This document shows, one piece after another, positions 17,179 through 25,638 of a stretch of 64,000 nucleotides of DNA. Each line of letters opens with the position of its first letter. Positions within the stretch are counted from its first letter, which is position 1. The DNA lies in contig NZ_LMUE01000005.1 in the NCBI RefSeq assembly GCF_009766065.1, positions 62,001 through 126,000 on the forward strand, given 5' to 3'. The DNA is from Dyella sp. S184. GTDB taxonomy: Bacteria; Pseudomonadota; Gammaproteobacteria; Xanthomonadales; Rhodanobacteraceae. The position numbers were made by a program, and so were the translations under genes. Below the pieces are notes generated by a model, which was not told where the DNA came from, searched no databases, and saw nothing but the letters and a program-made list of their open reading frames with translations.

Positions 17179-17673
17179 ATGTCATCCATACAATTTCGTG
17201 ACGCACTTCCCACCGACGCTTCTCGGTGCTACCAGATCGAAAGCTCGGCGTATGAAGGGGATGAAGCCGCTACCCTAGAAAAAATTCGCACCCGGATCAA
17301 TCAATACCCGGAGGGCTTTCTCCTCCTCGAAATCGAGGGGGAAGTGGTTGGCTTCATCAACAGCGGCTGTGCTTATGAGGTAGTGATGTCCGATGAGGAG
17401 TTTAAGGAGCTGGTCGGCCACTCTGCGGATGCACCCAATGTTGTAATCATGTCGGTAGTGCTCGACCCTAGGCACCAAGGTAAAGGCTACTCCACCTTGC
17501 TGATGAAAAATTTTGTTGCGCGAATGAAGGCATTTGGCAAAAAAACGATCCATCTCATGTGCAAAGATCGTCATGTTGAGCTCTATCGCCGCATGGGTTA
17601 TGAGTACGTACAACCTTCAGCTTCCGACCACGGCGGCATGGCTTGGCACGAGATGGTCATGTCGCTCCGCTAG
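17179..17673 (+). CDS. GNAT-family N-acetyltransferase
   Basis: The 164-residue cytoplasmic protein starts at ATG 17179 (MSSIQFRDALPTDASRCYQI). It has the GNAT acetyl-CoA loop in motif A as SVVLDPRHQGKGYSTLLM, followed by the motif B segment HVELYRRMGYEYV. The sequence resembles arylalkylamine-type GNATs, which acetylate small amines, but the substrate cannot be assigned. It is the only intact gene in the scar zone between the two copies of the 222-bp repeat, so it may have been picked up or kept by chance. Confidence 0.82.
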   Translation: MSSIQFRDALPTDASRCYQIESSAYEGDEAATLEKIRTRINQYPEGFLLLEIEGEVVGFINSGCAYEVVMSDEEFKELVGHSADAPNVVIMSVVLDPRHQGKGYSTLLMKNFVARMKAFGKKTIHLMCKDRHVELYRRMGYEYVQPSASDHGGMAWHEMVMSLR

Positions 17674-17688
17674 TACCGAGCCTGGGGC

Positions 17689-17922
17689 CTAGGGCGTCAA
17701 GTGTGAGGTAGCGATCTCAGCGGATCTTTGAGATGGCAGTCGAGTTAACACGCTTTTGAGATAGGCATACGGATCATGCCCATTCATGCGTGCCGACTGG
17801 ATAAGGCTCATGATTGCCGCCGCCCGTTTACCACTACGAAGCGATCCGGCAAACAACCAGTTGGAACGTCCAAGCGCCCACGGCCTGATCTGGTTCTCGA
17901 CCGCATTGTTGTCTATGGGCAC
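17689..17922 (-). pseudogene. 3' remnant of an IS66-family transposase (TnpC)
   Basis: The minus strand encodes VPIDNNAVENQIRPWALGRS and then NWLFAGSLRSGKRAAAIMSL, which is the conserved C-terminal region of IS66 TnpC, including the last DDE-domain residues (NNxVEN). The segment is cut at its N-terminal side exactly where the 222-bp repeat copy 2 starts. No IS66 inverted repeats or other tnp genes remain. Confidence 0.85.
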
Positions 17923-18144
17923 CATTCTCGAACTCAAAGATGGGGACAGTTTCTTGCTACAAACGATTCTTGACGCCGAAAGTGATGGTGGCATTCCACG
18001 GTTACATCGCCACAGCCCATCGCCGCTCGTTTGTCAGGCTTGGCTCGCGCACGTCGTGTGCGACTCGCATACCGCGTGATTGATAAGAACACCGTTCGGA
18101 TTTGGAGGGTGGGTCAGGTCGCTGAAGGCAAGCATTGAGACTAG
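17923..18144. repeat. 222-bp direct repeat, copy 2
   Basis: This is the second copy of the block at 16243-16464. Here the toxin-like frame is open for longer (from about 17986 to TGA at 18136-18138, ending RVGQVAEGKH), consistent with a degraded RelE/ParE-like gene. It abuts the IS66 fragment. Bases 18145-18229 show nothing further. Confidence 0.7.
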
Positions 18145-18229
18145 CTGGCTCACCTGGTATGGGTGTAACCCTCCTCTCGGCCCTCACTGGTTCCAGGCCC
18201 TGCTGCAGCCTGATGTCTTCGGTCGAATA

Positions 18230-18553
18230 TCAAATCTTGGTCGAATCCCCGATGAGTTCAAGGCCGCCTCCGGGGAGCGTACGAACAAGTCGGCCCTGCT
18301 CATCTTCTCCAACATATCCGCCTTCGGCGCGCATCTTGGCCACAAAAGCATCACGCTCCGGATTCGGACCGGCCATGTACACAGCCCAGAGATCGTGAAA
18401 AATGCGGGCCTCGTCAGGCTCCAGTTGGTCAGCATCGAATTCACCACGCAGGGCGGCATAAACGCGATCCAGCGTACGGCCGGGGGACGACTCTGTAGAG
18501 TCGTCAGGAATCAGCGCTTCATCTGATTTGGATAGTCGGACTTTCTTACGCAT
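18230..18553 (-). CDS. Small protein of unknown function downstream of tniQ
   Basis: The 107-residue acidic protein starts at ATG 18553 (MRKKVRLSKSDEALI), preceded by AGAGG at suitable distance. The sequence has helical, charged stretches (RVYAALRGEFDADQLEPDEA and AGPNPERDAFVAKMRAEGG) and no membrane segment. I do not recognise the family. It begins 40 bases after the tniQ stop on the same strand and is probably the last gene of the transposition operon, so an accessory role in transposition is possible. An alternative start at 18619 would overlap tniQ and is less likely. Confidence 0.6.
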   Translation of the reverse strand: MRKKVRLSKSDEALIPDDSTESSPGRTLDRVYAALRGEFDADQLEPDEARIFHDLWAVYMAGPNPERDAFVAKMRAEGGYVGEDEQGRLVRTLPGGGLELIGDSTKI

Positions 18554-18593
18554 GTTCTCAACCTCTAAGGGCGAGCTCAGCTGTATGTGCGTT

Positions 18594-19694
18594 TCACCAA
18601 TAGTGCGGCGGAGGGCCATCGACTGATGAATAACGTCTGGGCTCCAGCAAGTGACGGGACGGCTGATCTTGTAGCGCTTCCCTGACCTGTTCTCTCGAAC
18701 CGATGACCCTCGACATGGATTCTAACCACCCTGGACAATGTCCGGGGGGAGCGCATCCGCCGTTCCGCAGCCTGGTTCGCGGCGATAGCCTTGAGAACGT
18801 ATGCGCAACAACCCACAAAGCAGCACGACGAGTGGGCATGTCGCTTAGACATCGCACTCCACGTCGCCATGCCAATTGCTTCGTTGTCCGGGGCAGCGCG
18901 TTGCGGTTAAAGGACAGATAACTGCGTTCAAAAAAGTCAGGGCAGAGATCACGCACGATCCAACGAAACTCATTCGGATTGCCGGCTCGACGAAGTACCA
19001 ACACCAGAAGCCGACAGATTGCACCAAGGTCCTTGGCCGCATGGGTCGGCGCGTTCCCCGGTGAGCGGTAGGCCTCGTACGTAAGGCATGCGCGTTCAAA
19101 GGTGGTCAGCGTATCCCAAATCTCTTTCGATTCGGGATGCCGAGATAGGCCCTCTTTGAGGGCATTAATGGCCTGCAGATCCGCGGGAATTCGATTCGTA
19201 ACGTCGAGTTCCTTCATGCTCGGATCTCGAATCCAACTAGGCGGCAGTATGCGACTTCCGTCGTTGTTCGTATGGAGCCAATCGAACAACGGCGTTCTGT
19301 GAAAGGAGCAATGCGTCGCCAAGACATGAGCCCACTGTAGGCGAAAATAGGGCGTTTTGCGTTGCTGCAGATCGTCCTCAAAGCAGAGAGGACAATAGTG
19401 TTTCCTGCACGTTGGGTGCAGCATCCAATCCCTTTCCGGCACCGGGCTGGCGAATGGAGCGAGATCTGTCCATTCCAGCCCTGTAGCGTCAAAAAATGGG
19501 CGGCGCGCCTCCCAGCAATCGAACGCATCAAAATCCCAACCGCGTTCAAAACGTGCTCCAACCGCGCGCACCGCGCCCTCCCTAGTCAATCCGTAACGTT
19601 GGACGTTTCGGTCCAGCCACGATGACAGTGATTCGTCGTCGTGGGGGCGGTCACAGTAAATGAAAGGGCCGCCCCCTTTGCGACTACGCAGCAT
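18594..19694 (-). CDS. tniQ: TniQ-family target-selection protein
   Basis: The protein is about 366 residues from ATG 19694; an in-frame ATG at 19763 would overlap tnsC and is the alternative. It opens with FIYCDRPHDDESLSSWLDRN, the TniQ signature (P…ESLxSWLxR). A zinc-ribbon follows with YCPLCFEDD and later THCSFHRTPL (CPxC … CxxH). TniQ/TnsD proteins recognise or accept the insertion target and recruit the TnsC ATPase. Only one TniQ gene is present and there is no separate TnsE. It follows tnsC after 20 bases in the operon. The C-terminal half is poorly conserved, as is usual. Confidence 0.85.
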   Translation of the reverse strand: MLRSRKGGGPFIYCDRPHDDESLSSWLDRNVQRYGLTREGAVRAVGARFERGWDFDAFDCWEARRPFFDATGLEWTDLAPFASPVPERDWMLHPTCRKHYCPLCFEDDLQQRKTPYFRLQWAHVLATHCSFHRTPLFDWLHTNNDGSRILPPSWIRDPSMKELDVTNRIPADLQAINALKEGLSRHPESKEIWDTLTTFERACLTYEAYRSPGNAPTHAAKDLGAICRLLVLVLRRAGNPNEFRWIVRDLCPDFFERSYLSFNRNALPRTTKQLAWRRGVRCLSDMPTRRAALWVVAHTFSRLSPRTRLRNGGCAPPGHCPGWLESMSRVIGSREQVREALQDQPSRHLLEPRRYSSVDGPPPHYW

Positions 19695-19714
19695 GTGTTT
19701 ATCCACGGCCGGGC

Positions 19715-20680
19715 TCAGTGAATCGTTGGCCCATCCAGCATTTCGTGCGAAGGCACATCCCATGGAAGCCGAAGCATTTCCGGAGTGATCGTCTCCTTTC
19801 CGGAGATGATTGCCTCGATGGCGGCGTTCTTTACTATGTCGATGATGTAACCAAGCTTCCCGTCAGAGAGCTCAAGCAGCTTCGTGATCATCTCCCTAGT
19901 GCGCAGATTTACGTTCCCCTGCAGCAGCAAGTTCGGCTCCAGACTGGCAAGGAGGTCTACCAAGTCGTCGTCGTCCCTCCATGGTGGTAGCTTGATTTCA
20001 CTGAATCGCGCGCGAAGGTGTTGATCGCTATCGAATGCTTTTCCGGCCTGCTCGACCCCCAGCGCGAGCACTGGCATTTTGAGTGAATTCATCAAATATT
20101 TGATTGCGTCTAGTACGCGTTGTTGGTCGCGCTCGGACGTCTTAAGCACGTCTTGCGTCTCGTCCAGAATAAGCAGCCTGCAATTGATGTTTCGCAGAGT
20201 CATGGTTACGACAAGCTCGCGATCTGCCACCCGTGCGTTGTTGTTTACGGGCGCATTGATCTGCTCCAGGATTCGGCCATAGACGGCCCGGGAAGTGGCA
20301 AGCCCTGATAACTCAATCATGACGGCACAGGGACGAACGCTACCGATAAATGAGGACGGCGCTAGCTGTGAATAGGCCTTCAAAATTGCGTTCCCAAGGG
20401 TAGTTTTCCCGCTGTTGGTGGGACCCGTAACAATGAGTCCGGGGGCGCGGGAACGCGGCTGTTGTTTGATCATCCAGAGAACACGATTCACCGCCTTTTT
20501 AAGTTGAGGATGCAAGATAACGCGTTCTGTTTGGACGGCTATAGTCCTTTCCTCCTTAGATGCGTTACGGAGATCCTTCTTCTCTGTCTCAGTTTTTGAC
20601 ACCTTCGCATCAAGCTCCGCCCGTACTTCCGAATCATTTGGCGATGGCTGTGAAGTCGAGAAATCGATTGAGTCAGTCAT
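19715..20680 (-). CDS. tnsC: TnsC/TniB-like AAA+ transposition ATPase
   Basis: This 321-residue AAA+ protein has Walker A GPTNSGKT (about 86-93) and Walker B LLILDETQDV (about 169-178), followed by a sensor region (MPVLALGVEQAGKAF). In Tn7-family elements TnsC polymerises on target DNA, links TniQ with the TnsAB transposase, and controls target immunity. The N-terminal 50 residues are charged and probably flexible. It begins 2 bases after the tnsB stop, so translation is coupled. Length fits TniB-like ATPases rather than the longer Tn7 TnsC. Confidence 0.9.
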   Translation of the reverse strand: MTDSIDFSTSQPSPNDSEVRAELDAKVSKTETEKKDLRNASKEERTIAVQTERVILHPQLKKAVNRVLWMIKQQPRSRAPGLIVTGPTNSGKTTLGNAILKAYSQLAPSSFIGSVRPCAVMIELSGLATSRAVYGRILEQINAPVNNNARVADRELVVTMTLRNINCRLLILDETQDVLKTSERDQQRVLDAIKYLMNSLKMPVLALGVEQAGKAFDSDQHLRARFSEIKLPPWRDDDDLVDLLASLEPNLLLQGNVNLRTREMITKLLELSDGKLGYIIDIVKNAAIEAIISGKETITPEMLRLPWDVPSHEMLDGPTIH

Positions 20681-20682
20681 GA

Positions 20683-22524
20683 TCAGAACTCCATAATTTC
20701 GAATGGGATAGGAACTCGATTTGGGCTGAACACCGTCACAGGGGCGGTCGGTTCTGTCGCTACCTTCGGCATGGGGAGCGCTAGCACGTTCTTATCTCTT
20801 TCAACTTTCTTGTGTGACAAGCGATGCGCTTGGCGCGTGGCCTTCTGACTGGTGGCAACAAGTGCCTTGTTGGCGTCATGGCCGGCGATCCGGTCGTCGA
20901 TTCGTTGCTGAATGCTTCCCGTGGTGCGTTGTGCGGAACTCAGCTTTTGCCATTCGGCCACTGACATCTGCGGCACGTCCGTGCGAACACAGTTCACGAT
21001 AATGACCTGGCCGAAAGGGTCGACGAAATACACGCGGCGAATGTCACGGGAGTCGAATCGAATCGCGTGCCTGACGCCCTTGGCAACGTAGTCACGCAGC
21101 TCGTCCGACCAGTACCGCATACCATGCATGTTGATACCTACGCGACTGATGGGACGCTCGCAGTAAGGAAGGAAATCAACATAGAGACGCATGCACTGGT
21201 GATCTGAGAGCTCGCACGCCGGGGATGTTTCGGAAGAGCTCTTACTGCGCCATGCTTCAATCGGCGGCATACCGATACCGCGATGCACTACCTGGTGATA
21301 GTGCGCTGTGATTTCCGTGACGAGCCACTGCCGAAATTCGGACAGGGTGAGACAGGCCCTCCGTTCGACGTCTTGACCAGCTTTTGCTCGTACGTCGCGC
21401 TGCGTAGCGCCGGGGAGCATGCGCAATCGCCCCATCATTGTCCCAATGAGACGTTCAATGACTCCGCCCCAGTGCGGGCTACCCACGGGCCGGTATCGAA
21501 GTTCGATGCCATGCTCCTGGCAGCCCCGCTTTATCGCGATGCCGTGAAAGTCGTGGCCGTTGTCAGTAAGGATTACTTCGATCTCCCCAGAACAAGGCCA
21601 TTCCACGCCTAAAAGGTCAAAGCCGAGGTAACGCGCCAACTGTTCTTTGGGTAGCACGATAGAAAGAATGCACATCGCGAGAGAGGAGCTGGTGGGCGCC
21701 TCGAACGAAATGTGGAAACCGACGACGCACCTCGTTGCGACACAAATCGCAAAGGTCACCCAGGGCCTTCCAACGACCACGCGTCTTGCGTCATCAGACA
21801 CGAGAAGAATGTCGGCCAACGTGTGATCTATTTCAATCAACTCCATAGGCCGCATCACGGTCAGTGTTCCAGGCACCGGCTTGAACTTTTCTCGCGTTTG
21901 CTTACCACCGTGGCGCCGCTGCATTACGTACTCTGGCGCAATGGCCTTGAGGCGATTACGCACCGTTTTTTCACAGGGACAGGCCAGTCCTTGCTTCGCG
22001 CATTCCAATTCCAAATGGTCCATGGCGACCCCCAGACTCGGTCGTTCTCGGGTCAAATGGGACTTTTCTATGGCTTCGTGCAGTAATGCCTCCCGTCGCA
22101 CGCCGAGGTAGCGACTTCCCTTTCGACGTCCTCGTTTTTGGGCTAAGAGAGCGGACACCTTTGGCTCTATTTGGTATTCCCGACAAATTCGCCAGACCGT
22201 TCGTTCATCTACACCAAGAGTCTGCGCGGCCATCGCCACCGCCTTGGTCTTGTCGCAAGCACCCTCGATTGCCTTGCATGCATTGGCTTTTTCAGCGGCC
22301 CTTTCCCACTCGTCGGCGTCGATAGCAGCCAATGGCAAGTCGCGATCGGTTTCATTCAACGGCTCGAGAGGCGTCAGGTTAGACATCGGCACAGTTCGTA
22401 TTACCTTCTCACCCGTAAGACGGATCAGTACGTCTGGGCTAGCGTCGGAGTTCTCTACGATTTCTCCGCTATGTCCATTCCAAACGACGGGTCGGCCTTC
22501 AGCGAACAGAGCGTTAGTCGACAT
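20683..22524 (-). CDS. tnsB: TnsB/TniA-like DDE transposase
   Basis: The 613-residue transposase of the Mu/retroviral integrase (rve) superfamily starts at ATG 22524 (MSTNALFAEG), overlapping tnsA by 11 bases. An N-terminal HTH region (VDERTVWRICREYQI) precedes the catalytic core. The DDE triad is visible as Asp233 (IEIDHTLAD), Asp321 (LTDNGHDF) and Glu357 (GGVIERLIGTM). A C-terminal beta-barrel-like part and a basic tail follow. TnsB binds the end repeats and joins the 3' ends to target DNA. All key residues are present, so the enzyme looks functional. Confidence 0.93.
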   Translation of the reverse strand: MSTNALFAEGRPVVWNGHSGEIVENSDASPDVLIRLTGEKVIRTVPMSNLTPLEPLNETDRDLPLAAIDADEWERAAEKANACKAIEGACDKTKAVAMAAQTLGVDERTVWRICREYQIEPKVSALLAQKRGRRKGSRYLGVRREALLHEAIEKSHLTRERPSLGVAMDHLELECAKQGLACPCEKTVRNRLKAIAPEYVMQRRHGGKQTREKFKPVPGTLTVMRPMELIEIDHTLADILLVSDDARRVVVGRPWVTFAICVATRCVVGFHISFEAPTSSSLAMCILSIVLPKEQLARYLGFDLLGVEWPCSGEIEVILTDNGHDFHGIAIKRGCQEHGIELRYRPVGSPHWGGVIERLIGTMMGRLRMLPGATQRDVRAKAGQDVERRACLTLSEFRQWLVTEITAHYHQVVHRGIGMPPIEAWRSKSSSETSPACELSDHQCMRLYVDFLPYCERPISRVGINMHGMRYWSDELRDYVAKGVRHAIRFDSRDIRRVYFVDPFGQVIIVNCVRTDVPQMSVAEWQKLSSAQRTTGSIQQRIDDRIAGHDANKALVATSQKATRQAHRLSHKKVERDKNVLALPMPKVATEPTAPVTVFSPNRVPIPFEIMEF

Positions 22525-23050
22525 GGCTGCTCTCCCCGTTTCCAACGAAGTCTTTTTCAGTAATCACAACAAGCGGGAGGGCCGTCGACAATGTGACAGC
22601 GGCTTGTCGCTCCATTAACTTGTAGCGATAGCGATCAGCCTGGTGCTTCGTTTTCACCTCGATGAGAAAGCACTCTAGTTTTCTCGTTGACTCGCACACG
22701 TACGCGACAAGAATGTCGGGGGTATAGCTGCGCCGATCTCCACCTGCGGTGTAGTGGATCGATACGGGCTGCGTGGCCACCGCGACGCACTCGGGGCAGG
22801 CGGTTAGGGCTTTGAGCACATGCCGCTCTAGCCGGCTTTCCACCGGGAGCAGTGCTTGACCTGGCCACGTTGGCGCATAGCCGGTCGAGTGGCAGCCATG
22901 CGACAACGGTATCGAGCGTGACCACCAATCCAGGTGCTTTATCGTGATGTCGGGATAGCGATCTCTGGCCAATTCCGAGGTGTGGAGCAGGGCGCGTGCG
23001 CGCTCGCGTAGAGCATTTTGGAGATCGAACTGTGGTGCGTTCATGATCAC
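22514..23050 (-). CDS. tnsA: TnsA-like endonuclease
   Basis: The 178-residue protein has the TnsA N-terminal nuclease fold. Candidate catalytic residues are Glu71/Glu75 (VESRLERHV), Asp112 (SYTPDILVAY) and Glu131/Lys133 (FLIEVKTK), the E-D-ExK arrangement of type-II-restriction-like nucleases. TnsA nicks the 5' ends so that the element is cut out fully and moves without cointegrates. It lacks the TnsA C-terminal TnsC-interacting domain of Tn7 (273 aa), so it is a short form. It is the first tns gene, followed by tnsB with an 11-base overlap. Confidence 0.87.
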   Translation of the reverse strand: MIMNAPQFDLQNALRERARALLHTSELARDRYPDITIKHLDWWSRSIPLSHGCHSTGYAPTWPGQALLPVESRLERHVLKALTACPECVAVATQPVSIHYTAGGDRRSYTPDILVAYVCESTRKLECFLIEVKTKHQADRYRYKLMERQAAVTLSTALPLVVITEKDFVGNGESSHVD

Positions 23051-23227
23051 CTCTAATTAGTTAGAGGCGAGCCGGTAGCGCGCGAACATACCCCTTGAAC
23101 GGCATTCCGAGGAGGTATACGCTGAACACGTCGGTCACCAAATCGACGGTTACAGCGATCGCCCAAGCCTGAATCTTGGGCGTTCGCATTTATGGGGCTC
23201 GCCAAATGGCGTCACCAAGAAGGCGAT

Positions 23228-23560
23228 TTATGGGTGTGTTGGTACCTCCCTTGTGGCAAAGATGGGCTTGCAACGAGCCTTTGACTGACTAAGCAGGCTT
23301 AGCAGTCGCCAGCAGACTTCACTTGTTAAAGCGTAGGGCGTCGAAACGCCTGGCAGGGGTGTAAAGGGTTCATTCCGAAGGCGAGGCCGCCATGCCGGAA
23401 CCGCTGCAGCAATAAGCGTATGGGCGTCCTGCAAGGGGATAATCGGTCCCCGTTGCTCAAGTTGACGTCGCACCCAATCTGCAGCGTCGCGAGATGCTTG
23501 GCCCGCGCAGGAGAGGTGACTCTCCAGCGACACGAAGCCATCGCACCGCGAGCTAGGCAT
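23228..23560 (-). CDS. Small protein of unknown function coupled to the HTH gene upstream of tnsA
   Basis: The 110-residue frame starts at ATG 23560 (MPSSRCDGFVSLESHLS), 8 bases inside the end of the upstream HTH gene. A GGGAG box at the right distance supports translation. The protein is rich in Arg, Pro and Leu, with a helical part (ASRDAADWVRRQLEQRG). I do not recognise a family. The tight overlap and the position between the HTH gene and tnsA suggest a role in transposon regulation or accessory function; this is inference. Bases 23051-23227 before tnsA show no gene and may hold a tns promoter. Confidence 0.5.
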   Translation of the reverse strand: MPSSRCDGFVSLESHLSCAGQASRDAADWVRRQLEQRGPIIPLQDAHTLIAAAVPAWRPRLRNEPFTPLPGVSTPYALTSEVCWRLLSLLSQSKARCKPIFATREVPTHP

Positions 23561-23834
23561 CTGTCGTCTCCCTTGCGGGCAACGCACCCGAGAGACTTCG
23601 CGCGGTCGTCGGGAGAATTGATTCCAGCCAGCTTCTAACTTCGCTTGTCGCGGCAAACCAACCGCGCCGCCCGGGAACCTGAAACATCGTGATGGGCAGC
23701 CGCCCCTCAAGCCGGGCGCGAGATAAAGCACTAGTTGACTCAAATCCCATCGCTCTCGCCGTAGCGGTGGAGCTAAGGAGGGCCGCGTTCGGCAGGTACA
23801 GCTCAGTGCGGGCTGAAACGCGATCTTTCGCCAC
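23553..23834 (-). CDS. Small excisionase/AlpA-like DNA-binding protein
   Basis: The 93-residue basic protein contains an HTH_17-like winged helix: LPNAALLSSTATARAMGF, then EGRLPITMFQVPGRRGWFAA, then TSEVRSWLE. This pattern (helix-turn-helix, short wing, closing helix) is typical of excisionase and AlpA-type regulators. It is transcribed toward tnsA and overlaps the following small gene by 8 bases. A 36-bp palindrome lies about 80 bases upstream of its start, which could be its own operator. It may regulate the tns genes or help shape the transposon end complex; both are inference. Confidence 0.6.
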   Translation of the reverse strand: MAKDRVSARTELYLPNAALLSSTATARAMGFESTSALSRARLEGRLPITMFQVPGRRGWFAATSEVRSWLESILPTTARSLSGALPARETTDA

Positions 23835-23873
23835 TTAAATCCCCAAAGGCCGAGAAAAGCATGCTTGATGCAG

Positions 23874-23948
23874 CTTACGCCTGAACTTACCGAATAACAA
23901 GCGTAAGTCATTGATTTTGAAGTGATATATATGTATCACGTCAAAATC
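23874..23948. promoter_or_regulatory. 36-bp palindrome and second inverted repeat upstream of the tns region
   Basis: Outer arms GATTTTGA (23913-23920) and TCAAAATC (23941-23948) enclose GTGATA (23922-23927) and TATCAC (23934-23939), giving a nearly perfect 36-bp palindrome with an A/G mismatch between the arms. A second pair, CTTACGC (23874-23880) and GCGTAAG (23901-23907), lies beside it. The AT-rich setting suggests a promoter with operators for the leftward HTH-tns transcript. Confidence 0.65.
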
Positions 23949-24207
23949 TAGATACCCCGCGCAACGCTTTGAAATCCCTATTGTTAGGACTGGCGACTTT
24001 CAGTCGGCGGCGCACAATTCCTCAAGCGTTAGCCTGCGAGGACTGCCTTGATGACCGTTGAGGCGTCCCAGCTATCTCGCCGATAGCTGGAAATAACGGG
24101 TGAGAAAGCTTTGAAGAGTCTGAGCAGATGGCTCAGTCGATGCGCTTGAGCCCGCGGCGTTGCTCGGTCTTGACCGGCACGTCCTGCTCAGCCAACGTCG
24201 CCATGAG
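23949..24207. other. Region between the E1 stop and the palindrome
   Basis: No gene is convincing here. A 9-bp-arm hairpin (CCAGCTATC 24068-24076 with GATAGCTGG 24082-24090) may end the E1 transcript, though no T-run follows on the minus strand. A 23-codon minus-strand frame (24133-24204) may be a remnant. Confidence 0.5.
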
Positions 24208-25638
24208 TCACGACGGTTCGGTAGCTTGACTAAAAACGTCTGGCCAAACCGTCTGCCAGGCCTTAGCCGTCCCCAGCTGGGAGCAGAACGCGCAATCGGC
24301 CAACCGCGGTTTCTTAGCTCTTAGATGACGATGTGGCGCGTGCCACGGGGATAGAAACAGGTAATTCGTATCATCCGCTACGTGGTTCTTGGTGTCGAAG
24401 CGGACCAGCTCCAAGGCGAGAAGCGCTCCCGCCAAGTTGGAGATAAAGGCGAAAGGAGCCGAGGCTTGTTTTCCGGCCGGGGTCCGAAGCTGCCCTTCGC
24501 CACACATGGATTTGTAGAGCGTGTCCAGCGCTGTATTGATCAGAGCAGCTTTGTCCAATGTAGGAAAGTTGGTGCAAAGTTTCGTTGCCAGCGCTTCATC
24601 AATCAGCGGCTTGCGGACGTCATCCACTGTGATGCCAAGATTTTCTGCGGTGTGCTCGTCCTGCTGCTGCTCATTTACTACATGCGGGTAGATGCACGCC
24701 AAACATGCGTCCTTCGTAGGTTGCCGATGACTATGGACGATGATTTCGCTGATGTCCGTTGTCGAGGCATCGATGACCTCAAGCGGTAAGTCATTCTGCA
24801 CCGAGCGGCGCGCACGGCGACTATCTACGGTCGTGATAACTCGAGTAACCTTATTTCCGGGCCGCGTGGACAGATAGCTTGCCAGATCGCCTTCGTAGGC
24901 TGTTACAGCCAGCCCCGGACGATTAAACCGCTGAGCTAAGAGCGACGATTTGCTCGCGCCCACATCGCGCGGCACGAAGTAGAGGCAGCGGTTCAAATTT
25001 CCGCGGTGAACTTTTTTAGGGTCAACGATCGTCAATTCGCCGACAATCCGGAGTTCCTCCGCAGCCCATAGAAATCCGTTGGCTACCCCACCAGCACCGA
25101 CTAGCACCGTGTCACGAAGGATGACTTCGCTATTCAGTAGCCCAGGTTGAATGCCCAAGTCACTGAAACGCACAGTCAACGCCGGGGAATCAACAGTTGC
25201 TGTCGATGGAGGATTGCGATCTGCCAGCAACCCGAGCGCGTTACTAAGGGTAAATCCGCATAGATAGCACGCTGCGATTTTGCGAAGGAGCCCGTGGATA
25301 TCTTCAATCCCGCCTGGGACTACATCGCCCCTCTCACCGTGATCATTCTGCGCAGAAAGGGACAAGGTGTCCCCATCAAGACTGGTCCATATCTGCAGGG
25401 GTGCGGTGGTTACGTATTTCGTACCAAGCGCAATCTCGACGTCACATTCCATGTTCAGATCGACTATGGAGACGGTGCGGGAGAGCAGTGACTCAACGTC
25501 TCGCGCGAGATTCATGCAGGCGGGCGAGTCGGAACGTGAAACGCGAACTCGAAGGGAAAGCTTCTCGGTTGCCTCTCCCTCTGAGAGACCAGTTGCTGCC
25601 ATGAGCGTGCGAACGTTTTCATTGATGCCGTTATTCAT
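24208..25638 (-). CDS. E1-like (ThiF/MoeB-fold) ubiquitin-like-protein activating enzyme
   Basis: The 476-residue protein starts at ATG 25638, overlapping the JAB gene by 4 bases. Residues 1-165 form an unrecognised N-terminal domain. From about 175 comes a ThiF/E1 adenylation fold: nucleotide loop VLVGAGGVANG (178-188), acidic strand TIVDPKKVHRGNLNR (203-217) and the later helices. Two CxxC pairs, CLAC (312-315) and CAFC (449-452), probably bind zinc as in MoeB/E1 enzymes. Several Cys residues, including Cys355, could be the thioester site. The predicted reaction is ATP-dependent adenylation of the Ubl C-terminal glycine and transfer to the E2-like Cys. It is the last gene of Ubl-E2-JAB-E1. 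Ligase partners are not seen. Confidence 0.87.
   Translation of the reverse strand: MNNGINENVRTLMAATGLSEGEATEKLSLRVRVSRSDSPACMNLARDVESLLSRTVSIVDLNMECDVEIALGTKYVTTAPLQIWTSLDGDTLSLSAQNDHGERGDVVPGGIEDIHGLLRKIAACYLCGFTLSNALGLLADRNPPSTATVDSPALTVRFSDLGIQPGLLNSEVILRDTVLVGAGGVANGFLWAAEELRIVGELTIVDPKKVHRGNLNRCLYFVPRDVGASKSSLLAQRFNRPGLAVTAYEGDLASYLSTRPGNKVTRVITTVDSRRARRSVQNDLPLEVIDASTTDISEIIVHSHRQPTKDACLACIYPHVVNEQQQDEHTAENLGITVDDVRKPLIDEALATKLCTNFPTLDKAALINTALDTLYKSMCGEGQLRTPAGKQASAPFAFISNLAGALLALELVRFDTKNHVADDTNYLFLSPWHAPHRHLRAKKPRLADCAFCSQLGTAKAWQTVWPDVFSQATEPS

Noticed and set aside
24061-24095. Hairpin CCAGCTATC/GATAGCTGG as the transposon's internal end or attachment site
   Set aside because: It shares no sequence with the terminal repeats and has no flanking duplication; at most it is a weak terminator.
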